Assembly: GCA_036525795.1 (NCBI GenBank)
Contig: DATCZS010000092.1
Span: 1-32,289, forward strand
Source: DATCZS01 sp036525795
GTDB lineage: Bacteria; Actinomycetota; Acidimicrobiia; Spongiisociales; ZC4RG35
Direction of reading: 5' to 3'
Length of the DNA: 32,289 bases
Shown here: one piece after another, positions 23,002-30,708 of the stretch
Layout: the number at the start of each line of letters is the position of its first letter
Numbering within the stretch: position 1 is the stretch's first letter
The notes under the pieces: generated by a model
Seen by the model: only the letters and a program-made list of their open reading frames with translations
What the model was told of the DNA's origin: nothing
Databases searched by the model: none
Program-made: the position numbers and the translations under genes

Positions 23002-23036
23002 CGGGCTGTCGCCCGGGTTCGGGTCACCGAACCGGG
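23002..23036 (-). terminator. Overlapping hairpins at the end of the FAH-family gene
   Basis: Two alternative hairpins share bases. One pairs 23012-23022 with 23027-23036 (CCGAACC core, one bulged base) with the gene's own stop codon in its GTCA loop. The other pairs CGGGC 23002-23006 with GCCCG 23011-23015. They could separate the FAH transcript from the promoter that follows. No U-tract is present, so termination is uncertain. Confidence 0.35.
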
Positions 23037-23893
23037 TTTCTCAGGGTGCCGATGCCGTCGATGGTGACCTCGACCACGTCACCCGGTTGCAGGTAGCGGG
23101 GCGGATTGAACCCGATGCCGACGCCGAGGCCGGTGCCGGTGGCGATGACGTCGCCCGGTTCGAGGGTCATCACCTCGGACAGGGTCACGATCAGCGACTC
23201 CGTGTCGAAGATCAAGGCCGAGATCGGGGCGTTCTGACGCTGTTCCCCGTTGACGGTGGTGGTCATCCAGGACTGGCGGATGTCCGGGAGCTCGTCGATG
23301 GTGGTGATGCACGGCCCCATCGGGCAGAAGGTGTCCGGGCTCTTGCCGATGAACCACTGGACGTGGCGCTTCTGCAGGTCGCGGGCGGTCACGTCGTTGA
23401 CGATCGTCCAGCCGAACACGTACGACAGGGCGTCCTCCCGGGTGGCGTTGCGGCACTCACGCCCGATGACGACCGCCATCTCGCCTTCGTAGTCGGTGGT
23501 TCCCGTGGGGTCGTTGGCCAGCACGATCGGATCGTCCGGCCCGATCACCGACGTGGGCGCCTTGGTGAACACCACCGGGTTGTCGGGGATCATCTGCTTC
23601 TCCGAGGCGTCGAAGCCGGAATCGGAGAACTCCTTGGCATGGTCGCGGTAGTTGCGGCCCACGGCGATGACGTTCTTGCGGACCTTCAGCGGGGCGAGCA
23701 GCCGCACCTCGTTCAGCGGATGGCGGATGGCATCGGCTGCCGCAGAGTTCATCCGATCGGCCGACCAATGGGCGATCAGGTCGACCATGTCTCGAGGCAG
23801 ATCGGGGTCGGCTGCGGCGAGGTCGAGAACCTCGTCGCCATCCAATGATCCGATCTTCCGCGTACCTTCGTGTTCGAACGTGACGAGTCGCAT
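23024..23893 (-). CDS. Fumarylacetoacetate hydrolase (FAH) family protein
   Basis: A 289-residue FAH-superfamily enzyme, which hydrolyses or decarboxylates beta-diketo or oxo-enoic acids with a divalent metal. The substrate lid is VGRNYRDHAKEF, with His85. The metal ligands are Glu136 and Glu138 in TDYEGEMAVVIG and Asp167 in IVNDVTARDLQ. A Lys184 region (WFIGKSPDTFCPMGP) follows. The usual TGTPxGVG turn reads TGTGLGVG. Length and layout suit 2-hydroxyhepta-2,4-dienedioate isomerase, acylpyruvase or ureidoglycolate lyase-type members, which cannot be told apart here. There is no Shine-Dalgarno; a TAACCT box 7 bases before the ATG suggests a leaderless message. It is transcribed alone, between a carrier and the LigI-like operon. 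Confidence 0.9.
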   Translation of the reverse strand: MRLVTFEHEGTRKIGSLDGDEVLDLAAADPDLPRDMVDLIAHWSADRMNSAAADAIRHPLNEVRLLAPLKVRKNVIAVGRNYRDHAKEFSDSGFDASEKQMIPDNPVVFTKAPTSVIGPDDPIVLANDPTGTTDYEGEMAVVIGRECRNATREDALSYVFGWTIVNDVTARDLQKRHVQWFIGKSPDTFCPMGPCITTIDELPDIRQSWMTTTVNGEQRQNAPISALIFDTESLIVTLSEVMTLEPGDVIATGTGLGVGIGFNPPRYLQPGDVVEVTIDGIGTLRNPVR

Positions 23894-23900
23894 GAGCGGG

Positions 23901-23906
23901 AGGTTA
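23901..23906 (-). promoter_or_regulatory. Candidate leaderless -10 box of the FAH gene
   Basis: Minus-strand TAACCT (TANNNT) at 23906-23901 is seven bases from ATG 23893, so the message would start at the A of the ATG. The intervening CCCGCTC holds no ribosome site. Confidence 0.4.
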
Positions 23907-24001
23907 CCGAGGCTGTCTGCGGCTGCAGCGTGGTCGGCGGCGGCGTGCCGCCATTCCGAAGAATGCCGGCGTGGTCCCCGGTGTCTTCTGTGGAAGGTGG
24001 T

Positions 24002-25225
24002 TCATCCCTGGCGATGCGCCGACCGGGCGGTCGCCCAGCGTCGGACCGGACGCCACGTCAGGGCCGCCAGGCCCATCCCGGCGGCGGCGATCCCGAACGT
24101 CACCCGTGATCCGAGCGCCTCGGACATCGACGAGCCGGCGGGCGGTCCGATCACCTGGGCGATCCTGACGAAGGTCACCCACGTCAGCACGGTCAGGCCC
24201 CGGTACAACGCGCCTCCCACCGTCGCGGCCCGATCCTGGGCGAGGGGCACGAACAGGCCGAAGCCGACCCCGCTCAGCCCCAGCCCGATCGACACGAACC
24301 ACCAGGCGGGCGCGATGGCGGTGACCCCGGCCCCGATCGCCATCAACGAGAGTGCCAGCCCGACGATGGTGGATCCGGCGCGCCGCGCCCGCAGCCGACC
24401 GATCTGGATGGCGGCAAGCACCGTTCCGACCTGGAACGAGGCGATGATCAAGCCCCGGCCGCTCGAGTCGATCCCGAACACCGAGTCGAGGAAGAGCGGT
24501 GTCGTGGTGTATCCGAATCCGTGGAGGAGGACCGTCGTCGCAATCGTGGCGCCAAGGACGCCGACGAAGTCGACCGTGTGCCGGTTTCGGCGCAGGTCGC
24601 GCAGTGCCGCCCCGGCGTGGCGCAGCGGGGACTCGGTGACGTGGCCCCGCTCCGACGGCATGCGACTCGCCCAGATGGCGAGGGGGAAGCCGATCAGGAA
24701 GATGAGGAACGGACGAAACACGTCGGTGGCGCCCACGAACCCCGACGTGATGGGACCCAGCATGTTCACGACCGTCAACCCCGTGAGGTTGAACCCCATC
24801 GCCCGGGTGCGCTCGGGACCTTCGAACAGGTCAGCCACCAGGACGATCGACAGTCCGAGGATGCCGGACGTCCCGATTCCCTGCACGAAGCGAGCACCGA
24901 CCAGGAGCCAGTAGGACCGAGCGAAGAATCCGGCGGCGCCGGCCGTGGCGAACAGGATGAGGCTGAACAGCACCACCCTTCGCCTGCCCAGGCGGTCGGC
25001 GAAGTAGCCGATCAGCGCGGACAGCAGCACGCCGGGGACCGATACGGCCGCCTGCACGAGTCCGATGGCGGCCCGGTCGACTCCGAGGGCGTCGGCCAGG
25101 TCGGGCAGAAGCGGGGAGGTGATCGAGAATCCCAGTGTGCCCATGGCCCCGGTCGAGATGGCGATGGCCAGTCGCTCCCACCGCGAGGAGGCGACCCCGA
25201 CCGGGTGGATCAGGCGATCGGTCAT
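24002..25225 (-). CDS. MFS transporter (drug/sugar-type)
   Basis: A 407-residue carrier of about twelve hydrophobic segments. The start region GTLGFSITSPLLPDLADALG is typical of MFS_1 members related to multidrug and arabinose-type carriers. IGYFADRLGRRRVVL (about 72-86) is the A-motif, and ARFVQGIGTSGILGLS is TM4/5. ATG 25225 is preferred, since a -10 box at 25262-25257 leaves a leader of about 25 bases; the longer in-frame extension (to 25375) would run through that promoter into the divergent gene. The substrate is unknown. It is divergent from the MmgE/PrpD-amidohydrolase unit and may move that pathway's substrate. Confidence 0.87.
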   Translation of the reverse strand: MTDRLIHPVGVASSRWERLAIAISTGAMGTLGFSITSPLLPDLADALGVDRAAIGLVQAAVSVPGVLLSALIGYFADRLGRRRVVLFSLILFATAGAAGFFARSYWLLVGARFVQGIGTSGILGLSIVLVADLFEGPERTRAMGFNLTGLTVVNMLGPITSGFVGATDVFRPFLIFLIGFPLAIWASRMPSERGHVTESPLRHAGAALRDLRRNRHTVDFVGVLGATIATTVLLHGFGYTTTPLFLDSVFGIDSSGRGLIIASFQVGTVLAAIQIGRLRARRAGSTIVGLALSLMAIGAGVTAIAPAWWFVSIGLGLSGVGFGLFVPLAQDRAATVGGALYRGLTVLTWVTFVRIAQVIGPPAGSSMSEALGSRVTFGIAAAGMGLAALTWRPVRRWATARSAHRQG

Positions 25226-25256
25226 CGAGGGGCCCGCCCGGCAGACATGGCGGCAC

Positions 25257-25262
25257 AGCATA
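25257..25262 (-). promoter_or_regulatory. Candidate -10 box of the MFS gene at 24002-25225
   Basis: Minus-strand CATATGCTG contains TATGCT (TANNNT). Start of transcription would be near 25250. No clear -35 box is seen. Confidence 0.35.
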
Positions 25263-25328
25263 TGGGAGCCGCGGGGGGATCTGTGTCGGCGGAAAGGCGG
25301 CCGAAGGGCCGGCGAGGCGAAGACGATG

Positions 25329-25334
25329 TATGTT
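25329..25334 (+). promoter_or_regulatory. Candidate -10 box of the MmgE/PrpD-amidohydrolase unit
   Basis: TATGTT (TANNNT) would start transcription near 25341 and leave a leader of about 27 bases with GGAGGA (25355-25360) seven bases before GTG 25368. This arrangement argues against an upstream ATG at 25328, which lies inside the box. Confidence 0.4.
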
Positions 25335-25367
25335 GCGGCCGACCGGCCCGGTCTGGAGGAGGACCAC

Positions 25368-26741
25368 GTGAGCATCGCTCGCCGCTACGCCGAGTACGCC
25401 GCCGACCTTCGCTTCGAAGACCTGCCCGTGTCGGTCGTCGATCATGCCAAGAAACTGATCCTCGACATCGTCGCCAATTCCGTCGGGGGGTACGCCTGGA
25501 TGGACTCTGGGCCGGTGATCGTCGAGGGCGTGAGGGCCCTCAACCGGGGGGCGACCGGGGCGACGGTGCTGGCCACCGGCGAATCGATGGCTCCCGAATG
25601 GGCGACCCTGGTGAACGGATCGATGGCGCACAGCCTCGACTACGACAACCATCACGCCAAGGGCGTGATTCATGCCGGGTCGTCTGTGGTGAGTTGCGCG
25701 CTGGCGGCAGGGGAGGAGACCGGCGCCTCGGGGAGGGAGTTGATCACGGCGGTCGTGATCGGCTACGAGATCGCCTGCCGCCTGGCGATGGCGCTCGGTC
25801 CGCATTCGTCCCACGAGATGGGGTTCCACCCCACGGGAACGTGCGCCACCTTCGCCGGGTCGGCCATCATCGGGCGCCTGCGTCAGACCGGTCCGGACGT
25901 GATCGTCGACGCCATGGGTCTCAACGGGAGCCAGGCGGCCGGATCGATGCAGTACGTCGTCAACGGGGCGTGGAACAAGCGCATGCACCCCGGTCTCGCC
26001 ACCCATTCGTCATTCGTTTCGATGAGCCTGGCCAGGGCCGGCTTCCTCGGCGCCGCCGAGGTCTTCGAAGGCGACCAGGGTTTCTTGCAGGGCTACGCCC
26101 TGCGGCCGGTGCCCGAACAGGCAACCGAGACGCTGGGGACCGAGTACGAGACCCTGAACGTGGCGATCAAGCCGTACTCGCTCTGCCGGTACACCCACCA
26201 GACGCTGGACCTGCTGATCGGCCTGACCCGCGAGGGCCTGCAGTCCACCGATGTGCGCTCGATCCTGATCGAGATGCCGACCTACGGCCTCGCTCTGGTG
26301 GGGTCGCCCATCGAGGCGAAGCGGACTCCGGCGTCTGCAGTCGACGCCCAGTTCAGCGCGCCCTTCGCTGCCGCCCTGGCGCTCACCGAGAAGCGGGCCG
26401 GCCTCGACGTGTTCTCCCGGGTTCTCGAGGACGGGTTCTCCGACGAGTTCAGGCGCCTTCTCTCGATCACCGAGGTTCGGTCGGCCGACGACCTCGACGC
26501 CATCCATCCCGAGTTCTGGCCGGGGAGGGTGACACTGGAGACGTCCTCCGGCACCGTCGAGCGCTCCGCCACCCACATGCGGGGGGAGTCCGAGATCCCT
26601 ATGAGCTTCGACGAGGTGGCCGAAAAACTGACCGAACTGAGCCCCCGGCACGACGAGGCGGTACGCCGGGAGGTGTGCGACATCGCCCGCCACCTCGAGG
26701 ACGCAACGGTGGACGACCTGGTCGCTCCACTCCGGAGTTGA
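25368..26741 (+). CDS. MmgE/PrpD family protein
   Basis: A 457-residue member of the 2-methylcitrate dehydratase/cis-aconitate decarboxylase family, of normal length. GTG 25368 follows a strong GGAGGA. Blocks seen are KKLILDIVANSVGG (about 26-39), NGSMAHSLDYDNHHAKGVIH (about 84-103) holding the Asp and His residues of the active-site region, GYEIACRLAMALG, GTCATFAGSAIIGRL and KPYSLCRYTHQTLD (about 270-283), where PrpD enzymes have a conserved H/C-rich segment. Family reactions are removal of water or CO2 from tricarboxylates, and epimerisation of iminodisuccinate. The next gene, ACMSD-like copy 3, starts 13 bases later, so a dehydratase-decarboxylase pair on one polycarboxylic acid is plausible. 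The exact substrate is unknown. Confidence 0.87.
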   Translation: MSIARRYAEYAADLRFEDLPVSVVDHAKKLILDIVANSVGGYAWMDSGPVIVEGVRALNRGATGATVLATGESMAPEWATLVNGSMAHSLDYDNHHAKGVIHAGSSVVSCALAAGEETGASGRELITAVVIGYEIACRLAMALGPHSSHEMGFHPTGTCATFAGSAIIGRLRQTGPDVIVDAMGLNGSQAAGSMQYVVNGAWNKRMHPGLATHSSFVSMSLARAGFLGAAEVFEGDQGFLQGYALRPVPEQATETLGTEYETLNVAIKPYSLCRYTHQTLDLLIGLTREGLQSTDVRSILIEMPTYGLALVGSPIEAKRTPASAVDAQFSAPFAAALALTEKRAGLDVFSRVLEDGFSDEFRRLLSITEVRSADDLDAIHPEFWPGRVTLETSSGTVERSATHMRGESEIPMSFDEVAEKLTELSPRHDEAVRREVCDIARHLEDATVDDLVAPLRS

Positions 26742-26754
26742 GAGGAGCATGACG

Positions 26755-27807
26755 ATGACCGAACCCTGGTGGCCCGAACTCGGCCCGAAATGGAAGCCGA
26801 GCACCGCCCACAAACCGGCGTTGCGCACGATCGACATCCACTCCCACGTCCAGGTGCCGGCGGCGGCAGAGATCGCCAGGCCGCACTTCCGGCCAGAGAT
26901 GGATCCGCGCATGGTCGTCCAGCCGGAGGAGAGCACCCGGTACAACCGCGAGCTCCGCGCCACGATGGTCGAGAAGTTCGTCGACACATCCGCCCGGATC
27001 GCCGACATGGACCTGCAGGGGGTGGACATGCAGGTTCTGTCGATCGTCCCGCCCGAGTACTTCTACTGGCTCGACGGCGAGTTGGGTCCCCGGGTCTCGT
27101 CGATCCAGAACGACCGTATCGCCGAGATGGTGGCCGAGCGCCCCGACCGCTTCGTCGGGGTGGCGAACCTCCCTATGGAGCACCCGGAGGCGGCGGCTCG
27201 CGAGCTGCGCCGAGCCCACGAGGAGCTCGGCTTCAACGGGTTCGAGATCAACGCAGACGTCAACGGGGGTGACCTCGACGATCACCGCTTCGATCCGGTG
27301 TGGGCGGCTGCCTCCGAGCTGGGCCTGCTGGCGATCCTCCATCCCCACGGCTGGACCGAGCCCCGGCGAATGGACGACTACTACCTGATCAACCTGGTGT
27401 GCATGCCGCTTGCCTCGACGGTGGCCGTGTCACGGATGATCCTCGGGGGCGTGTTCGAACGGTTCCCCGATCTCCAGATGCTGGTGGTCCACGGGGGCGG
27501 CTATCTCCCCTTCTACTTCGCCCGCACCGACCACGGGTACCGGGTGCGTCCCGAGACCCGGCGCCACATCCCCCGACTGCCCAGCGAGTACCTACACCGG
27601 CTGTACTTCGACACGACCGTGTTTCGACCCGAGGAGGTGGAGTACCTGGTGCGCGAGTTCGGACCCGACCGGGTGCTGATGGGCACCGACTACCCCTTCG
27701 ACATGGGTCCCACCGATCCTCTCGGCTTCCTCGCCCAGGCCCGCCTCACCCAAGCCGAGCACGAGGCGATCGTCGGCCTCAACGCGGCGAGGCTGTTGCG
27801 GATCTGA
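26755..27807 (+). CDS. ACMSD-like amidohydrolase, copy 3
   Basis: A 350-residue metal-dependent amidohydrolase with His29 and His31 (TIDIHSHVQVP), His196 (LAILHPHGW), His246 (VVHGGGYLPFYFARTDH) and Asp312 (MGTDYPFDMGPTDP), in almost the same positions as copies 1 and 2. AGAGGAG at 26741-26747 is seven bases from ATG 26755 and only one from ATG 26749, so the second ATG is chosen. It shares the PHFRPEMDPR segment and the DRFVGVANLPMEHP strand with copy 2, its closest paralog here. Of the three it has HPHGW, nearest to the HPWD of human ACMSD. It lies in the unit with an MmgE/PrpD protein. Expected product: decarboxylated or hydrated acid. Confidence 0.9.
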   Translation: MTEPWWPELGPKWKPSTAHKPALRTIDIHSHVQVPAAAEIARPHFRPEMDPRMVVQPEESTRYNRELRATMVEKFVDTSARIADMDLQGVDMQVLSIVPPEYFYWLDGELGPRVSSIQNDRIAEMVAERPDRFVGVANLPMEHPEAAARELRRAHEELGFNGFEINADVNGGDLDDHRFDPVWAAASELGLLAILHPHGWTEPRRMDDYYLINLVCMPLASTVAVSRMILGGVFERFPDLQMLVVHGGGYLPFYFARTDHGYRVRPETRRHIPRLPSEYLHRLYFDTTVFRPEEVEYLVREFGPDRVLMGTDYPFDMGPTDPLGFLAQARLTQAEHEAIVGLNAARLLRI

Positions 27808-27827
27808 GTCTTCTGTGACGATCGATC

Positions 27828-27855
27828 CATGACGGCTCGTGCCCGAGGCGTCATG
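27828..27855 (+). terminator. Twelve-base hairpin after the MmgE/PrpD-ACMSD unit
   Basis: CATGACGGCTCG (27828-27839) and CGAGGCGTCATG (27844-27855) pair at 11 of 12 positions around a TGCC loop, 20 bases after the stop at 27807. There is no T-run after it, so it is either an actinobacterial-type hairpin terminator or a protein-binding palindrome for the downstream regulator gene. Confidence 0.5.
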
Positions 27856-27956
27856 TCCGAAGTGGAAGGCGGCGAACTGGCTACCGTGCTTCTGGGCGGC
27901 CGGGAGACGTCGGAGGGCGGTCGCCGGGCAATTGCTGGTGGTCGGCGGAGGCTTCG

Positions 27957-30665
27957 ATGAACCGTATTCCCACCGGAATGGTGGCGTTCCTCTTCACCGA
28001 TGTCGAAGGCTCCACGAAGCTGTGGGAGCAGCACGACGCCGAGATGCGCGCAGAGATGGCCCGGCACGATGCCACCGTGGCGGGAGCCATCGCCAGGCAC
28101 GACGGGCATGTGTTCTCGCGGGCGGGAGACTCATTCGGGGCGTCCTTCGATTCCGCTCGCCAGGCGCTGGCGGCGGCGGTCGAGGCGCAGCGAGAGCTGA
28201 CGTCGGGCAACGCCAACGCCCCCGTCACCATCCGGGTCCGGATGGGCGTCCATGTGGGAGAAGCGCACGAACGCGGCGGCGACTACTTCGGTTCGGCGGT
28301 GAACCGGGCGGCCCGCATCGCCGATGCGGGCAATGGTGGCCAGATCGTGATCTCGTCGACCGCCATCGAGGCGGTGGGCGACCCCGGCGCGGTGCGGTTC
28401 GTCGACCAGGGCGAACACCGCCTCAAGGACCTCGACGTCCCCCTCGTTCTCCACCTGGTGCACGCCGACGGCCTCCCGGTCGACCAACGACCGCTCCGTA
28501 GCCTCGATGCCTATCCCAACAACCTTCCCATCCTGCGGACTGCACTCATCGGCCGTGACGATGAGCTCGTCGCCATCGCCGCCGCGTTCACCGAACATCG
28601 GCTCGTCACCATCACCGGGGTGGGTGGCGTCGGCAAGACCCGCCTGGCGCTGCAGGCGGCTTCGGAGACCCTGCCCCGCTACCCGAGGGGCGTGTGGTTC
28701 GTGGACCTGGCTCCGATCGCCGATCCGGCTCTCATCGGGTCGGTGCTGGCCGCGGCGCCCGGCGTGCGGCTCTCGGGTGAAGGAAGACCGGTGGACGCCG
28801 TCCTCGACTGGGTGGGTGGCCGGGAAGCGTTGTTCGTCTTCGACAACTGCGAACACGTCATCGACGGCGCCGCCGCCATGATCGACGAGCTCCTGAGCCG
28901 TTCCACCGGAATCCGGGTTCTCGCCACATCACGGGAGCCGCTCGACATTCCCGGGGAGCGGGTCAGGCGGGCCTCCTCACTCGGCACCGCACCCACCCCG
29001 GCGGGCGGGCCCTCGCCGGCGGCGGGCTTGATGATCCAGCGGATCGCAGCCTGGCGGCCCGACTACGTTCCGGACGGTGCCGATCTGGCGGCGATCGAGG
29101 ACATCTGCCGCCATCTCGACGGCATCCCGTTGGCCATCGAGCTCGCCGCCGCACGGGTTCGCTCGATTGCCGTCGCCGAGGTGGCAGCGCTGATCGACGA
29201 CCGCTTCGTCCTGCTCAGCGGGGGCGGCCGCACACGGCTCCCCCGCCAGCGCACCCTCAAGGCGGCGGTCGACTGGTCGTGGGAGTTGCTCGACGAGCCA
29301 CAGCAGCTGGCGTTGGCGCGTATGGCGGTGTTCAGCGGTTCGTTCACCCTGGAGGCGGCCGCCGCCGTCTGCGCCGATCCAATGATCCTCGATCGCCTGG
29401 ACCGGCTGGTGCAGGCATCCCTGCTCGAACATCTCCCCGACTCGGGTCGCTACCGCATGCTCGAGACCATCCGCCACTACGCCCACGATCGCCTCGAAGA
29501 GGTCGGAGAGGTTGCCGAGACCCGGGACCGCCACTGCGCCTGGTTCACAGACCTCGTCGCCACGCTCGGCTTCACCTACGAAGGTCAGGACCACCTGACC
29601 GCCATCGACCGCATGACGGCCGATCTCGACAACATCCGCGCCGCCCTTCAGTGGTCGATCTCCAGCTGCGATGTCGCCCTCGCTGCACACACCGTGGCCA
29701 CCCTTCGCCCGTTCTGGTGGGTCAGAGGCGACAACCTGGAGGGCCGAACCTGGGCCGAGGCCGTGCTCGACCTCCCAGGGATCGAATCCGTTCCCGAGGC
29801 CGACCGGGCATGGGTGGAACACATCGTCGCAATCACCGAACCCGACCACACCCGACGGGCTGCCCTCCTCGAGGACTCCCTCACCATCTGGCGGCGCCTC
29901 GGCAACCGGGAAGGACTGATCGGCACCCTCAACAACCTGGCGCTCGTCCTGCACTACACCTTCGGGGACCTCGCGACAGCACGGAGCAGATACGAAGAGG
30001 CCCTCGAGCTCGGCGGGGACAGCCCGGAGAGGGTTCCGGTGCTCGCCAATCTCGCATTCATCGCTCTGGCGGAAGGGGACACCGTCGCCATGCAGACGCT
30101 CGCCGACGACCTCATCACCGCCAGAACCGCGAGCGGCCCCTTCTACAGGATGTGGGGACTGAACTTGGCCGGCATCGTTGCCGTGGAACGGTTCGACTCC
30201 GTTGCCGCTCGGGCCCTTGGCAACGAGAGTCTCGAGCTGGCAACCCGTCTCGGCGCCGCGATCCAGATCGCTTCCAGCAACACGGTGCTCGCCCTCACCG
30301 ACATCCAGTCCGGGGACCTCGCCTCGGCCGCCGACCACGTCATCCGAGCCTCAGACCCCGACCTGGAGGGTGGGGGAGCGCTGCTCATGGCCTCTGCCAT
30401 CCTGGCAACGGCCATCGTCGTCATCGGGGCGCTGGGAGGTCTCGCCGAGGCGGCCGACCTCTCAGCCAGCCTCGCCGCCCCGCGCCTGCCGCCGTACCTG
30501 GGCGGCCAGGTTCGGCAGGTTCTTCAACGCGCGTCCGACGAACTCGGTCACGATCGTTTCGAGCAACTCGTCCACCCCGACTCGGTGGCGCCGGCATCCG
30601 CCGCGCTCGCCAAGGCCCACCGCTGGCTGATCGAAAGGACCGCCGGGGAGGAGGGGGATCGGTGA
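27957..30665 (+). CDS. Class III nucleotide cyclase/NB-ARC ATPase/TPR signalling protein
   Basis: A 902-residue cytoplasmic multidomain regulator. Residues 8-165 form a class III cyclase domain: Asp15 in FLFTDVEGST and Asp58 in RAGDSF bind metal, Asp109 lies in GGDYFG, and Asn116 and Arg120 lie in VNRAAR. The purine-selecting lysine is Ser54. Residues 195-500 form an NB-ARC/AfsR-type ATPase: P-loop GVGGVGKT (221-228), Walker B ALFVFDNCEH (291-300), VLATSREPLD, and GIPLAIELAAARVRS. The remainder is helical with TPR-like repeats, as in ligand- or partner-sensing STAND proteins. No DNA-binding domain is seen, so it would signal through a nucleotide or by protein contact. GGAGG is five bases before ATG 27957. 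It is the only regulator in the window; whether it controls the neighbours is unknown. Confidence 0.9.
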   Translation: MNRIPTGMVAFLFTDVEGSTKLWEQHDAEMRAEMARHDATVAGAIARHDGHVFSRAGDSFGASFDSARQALAAAVEAQRELTSGNANAPVTIRVRMGVHVGEAHERGGDYFGSAVNRAARIADAGNGGQIVISSTAIEAVGDPGAVRFVDQGEHRLKDLDVPLVLHLVHADGLPVDQRPLRSLDAYPNNLPILRTALIGRDDELVAIAAAFTEHRLVTITGVGGVGKTRLALQAASETLPRYPRGVWFVDLAPIADPALIGSVLAAAPGVRLSGEGRPVDAVLDWVGGREALFVFDNCEHVIDGAAAMIDELLSRSTGIRVLATSREPLDIPGERVRRASSLGTAPTPAGGPSPAAGLMIQRIAAWRPDYVPDGADLAAIEDICRHLDGIPLAIELAAARVRSIAVAEVAALIDDRFVLLSGGGRTRLPRQRTLKAAVDWSWELLDEPQQLALARMAVFSGSFTLEAAAAVCADPMILDRLDRLVQASLLEHLPDSGRYRMLETIRHYAHDRLEEVGEVAETRDRHCAWFTDLVATLGFTYEGQDHLTAIDRMTADLDNIRAALQWSISSCDVALAAHTVATLRPFWWVRGDNLEGRTWAEAVLDLPGIESVPEADRAWVEHIVAITEPDHTRRAALLEDSLTIWRRLGNREGLIGTLNNLALVLHYTFGDLATARSRYEEALELGGDSPERVPVLANLAFIALAEGDTVAMQTLADDLITARTASGPFYRMWGLNLAGIVAVERFDSVAARALGNESLELATRLGAAIQIASSNTVLALTDIQSGDLASAADHVIRASDPDLEGGGALLMASAILATAIVVIGALGGLAEAADLSASLAAPRLPPYLGGQVRQVLQRASDELGHDRFEQLVHPDSVAPASAALAKAHRWLIERTAGEEGDR

Positions 30666-30708
30666 GGACACCCCCCCACGAAGTTGGGAGGCGGCCTTCC
30701 GATCTCTG

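Noticed and set aside
23937..23996. Possible hairpins in the gap between the FAH gene and the upstream MFS gene.
   Set aside because: Stems are short and interrupted (GAAGA...TCTTC with mismatches; GGCGGC runs), with no T-rich tail. Not distinguishable from chance.
24521..26752. A 743-codon plus-strand open frame spanning an MFS gene and the MmgE/PrpD gene.
   Set aside because: It crosses two genes of opposite strand and known family in the wrong frame, and its product has no hydrophobic core or domain.
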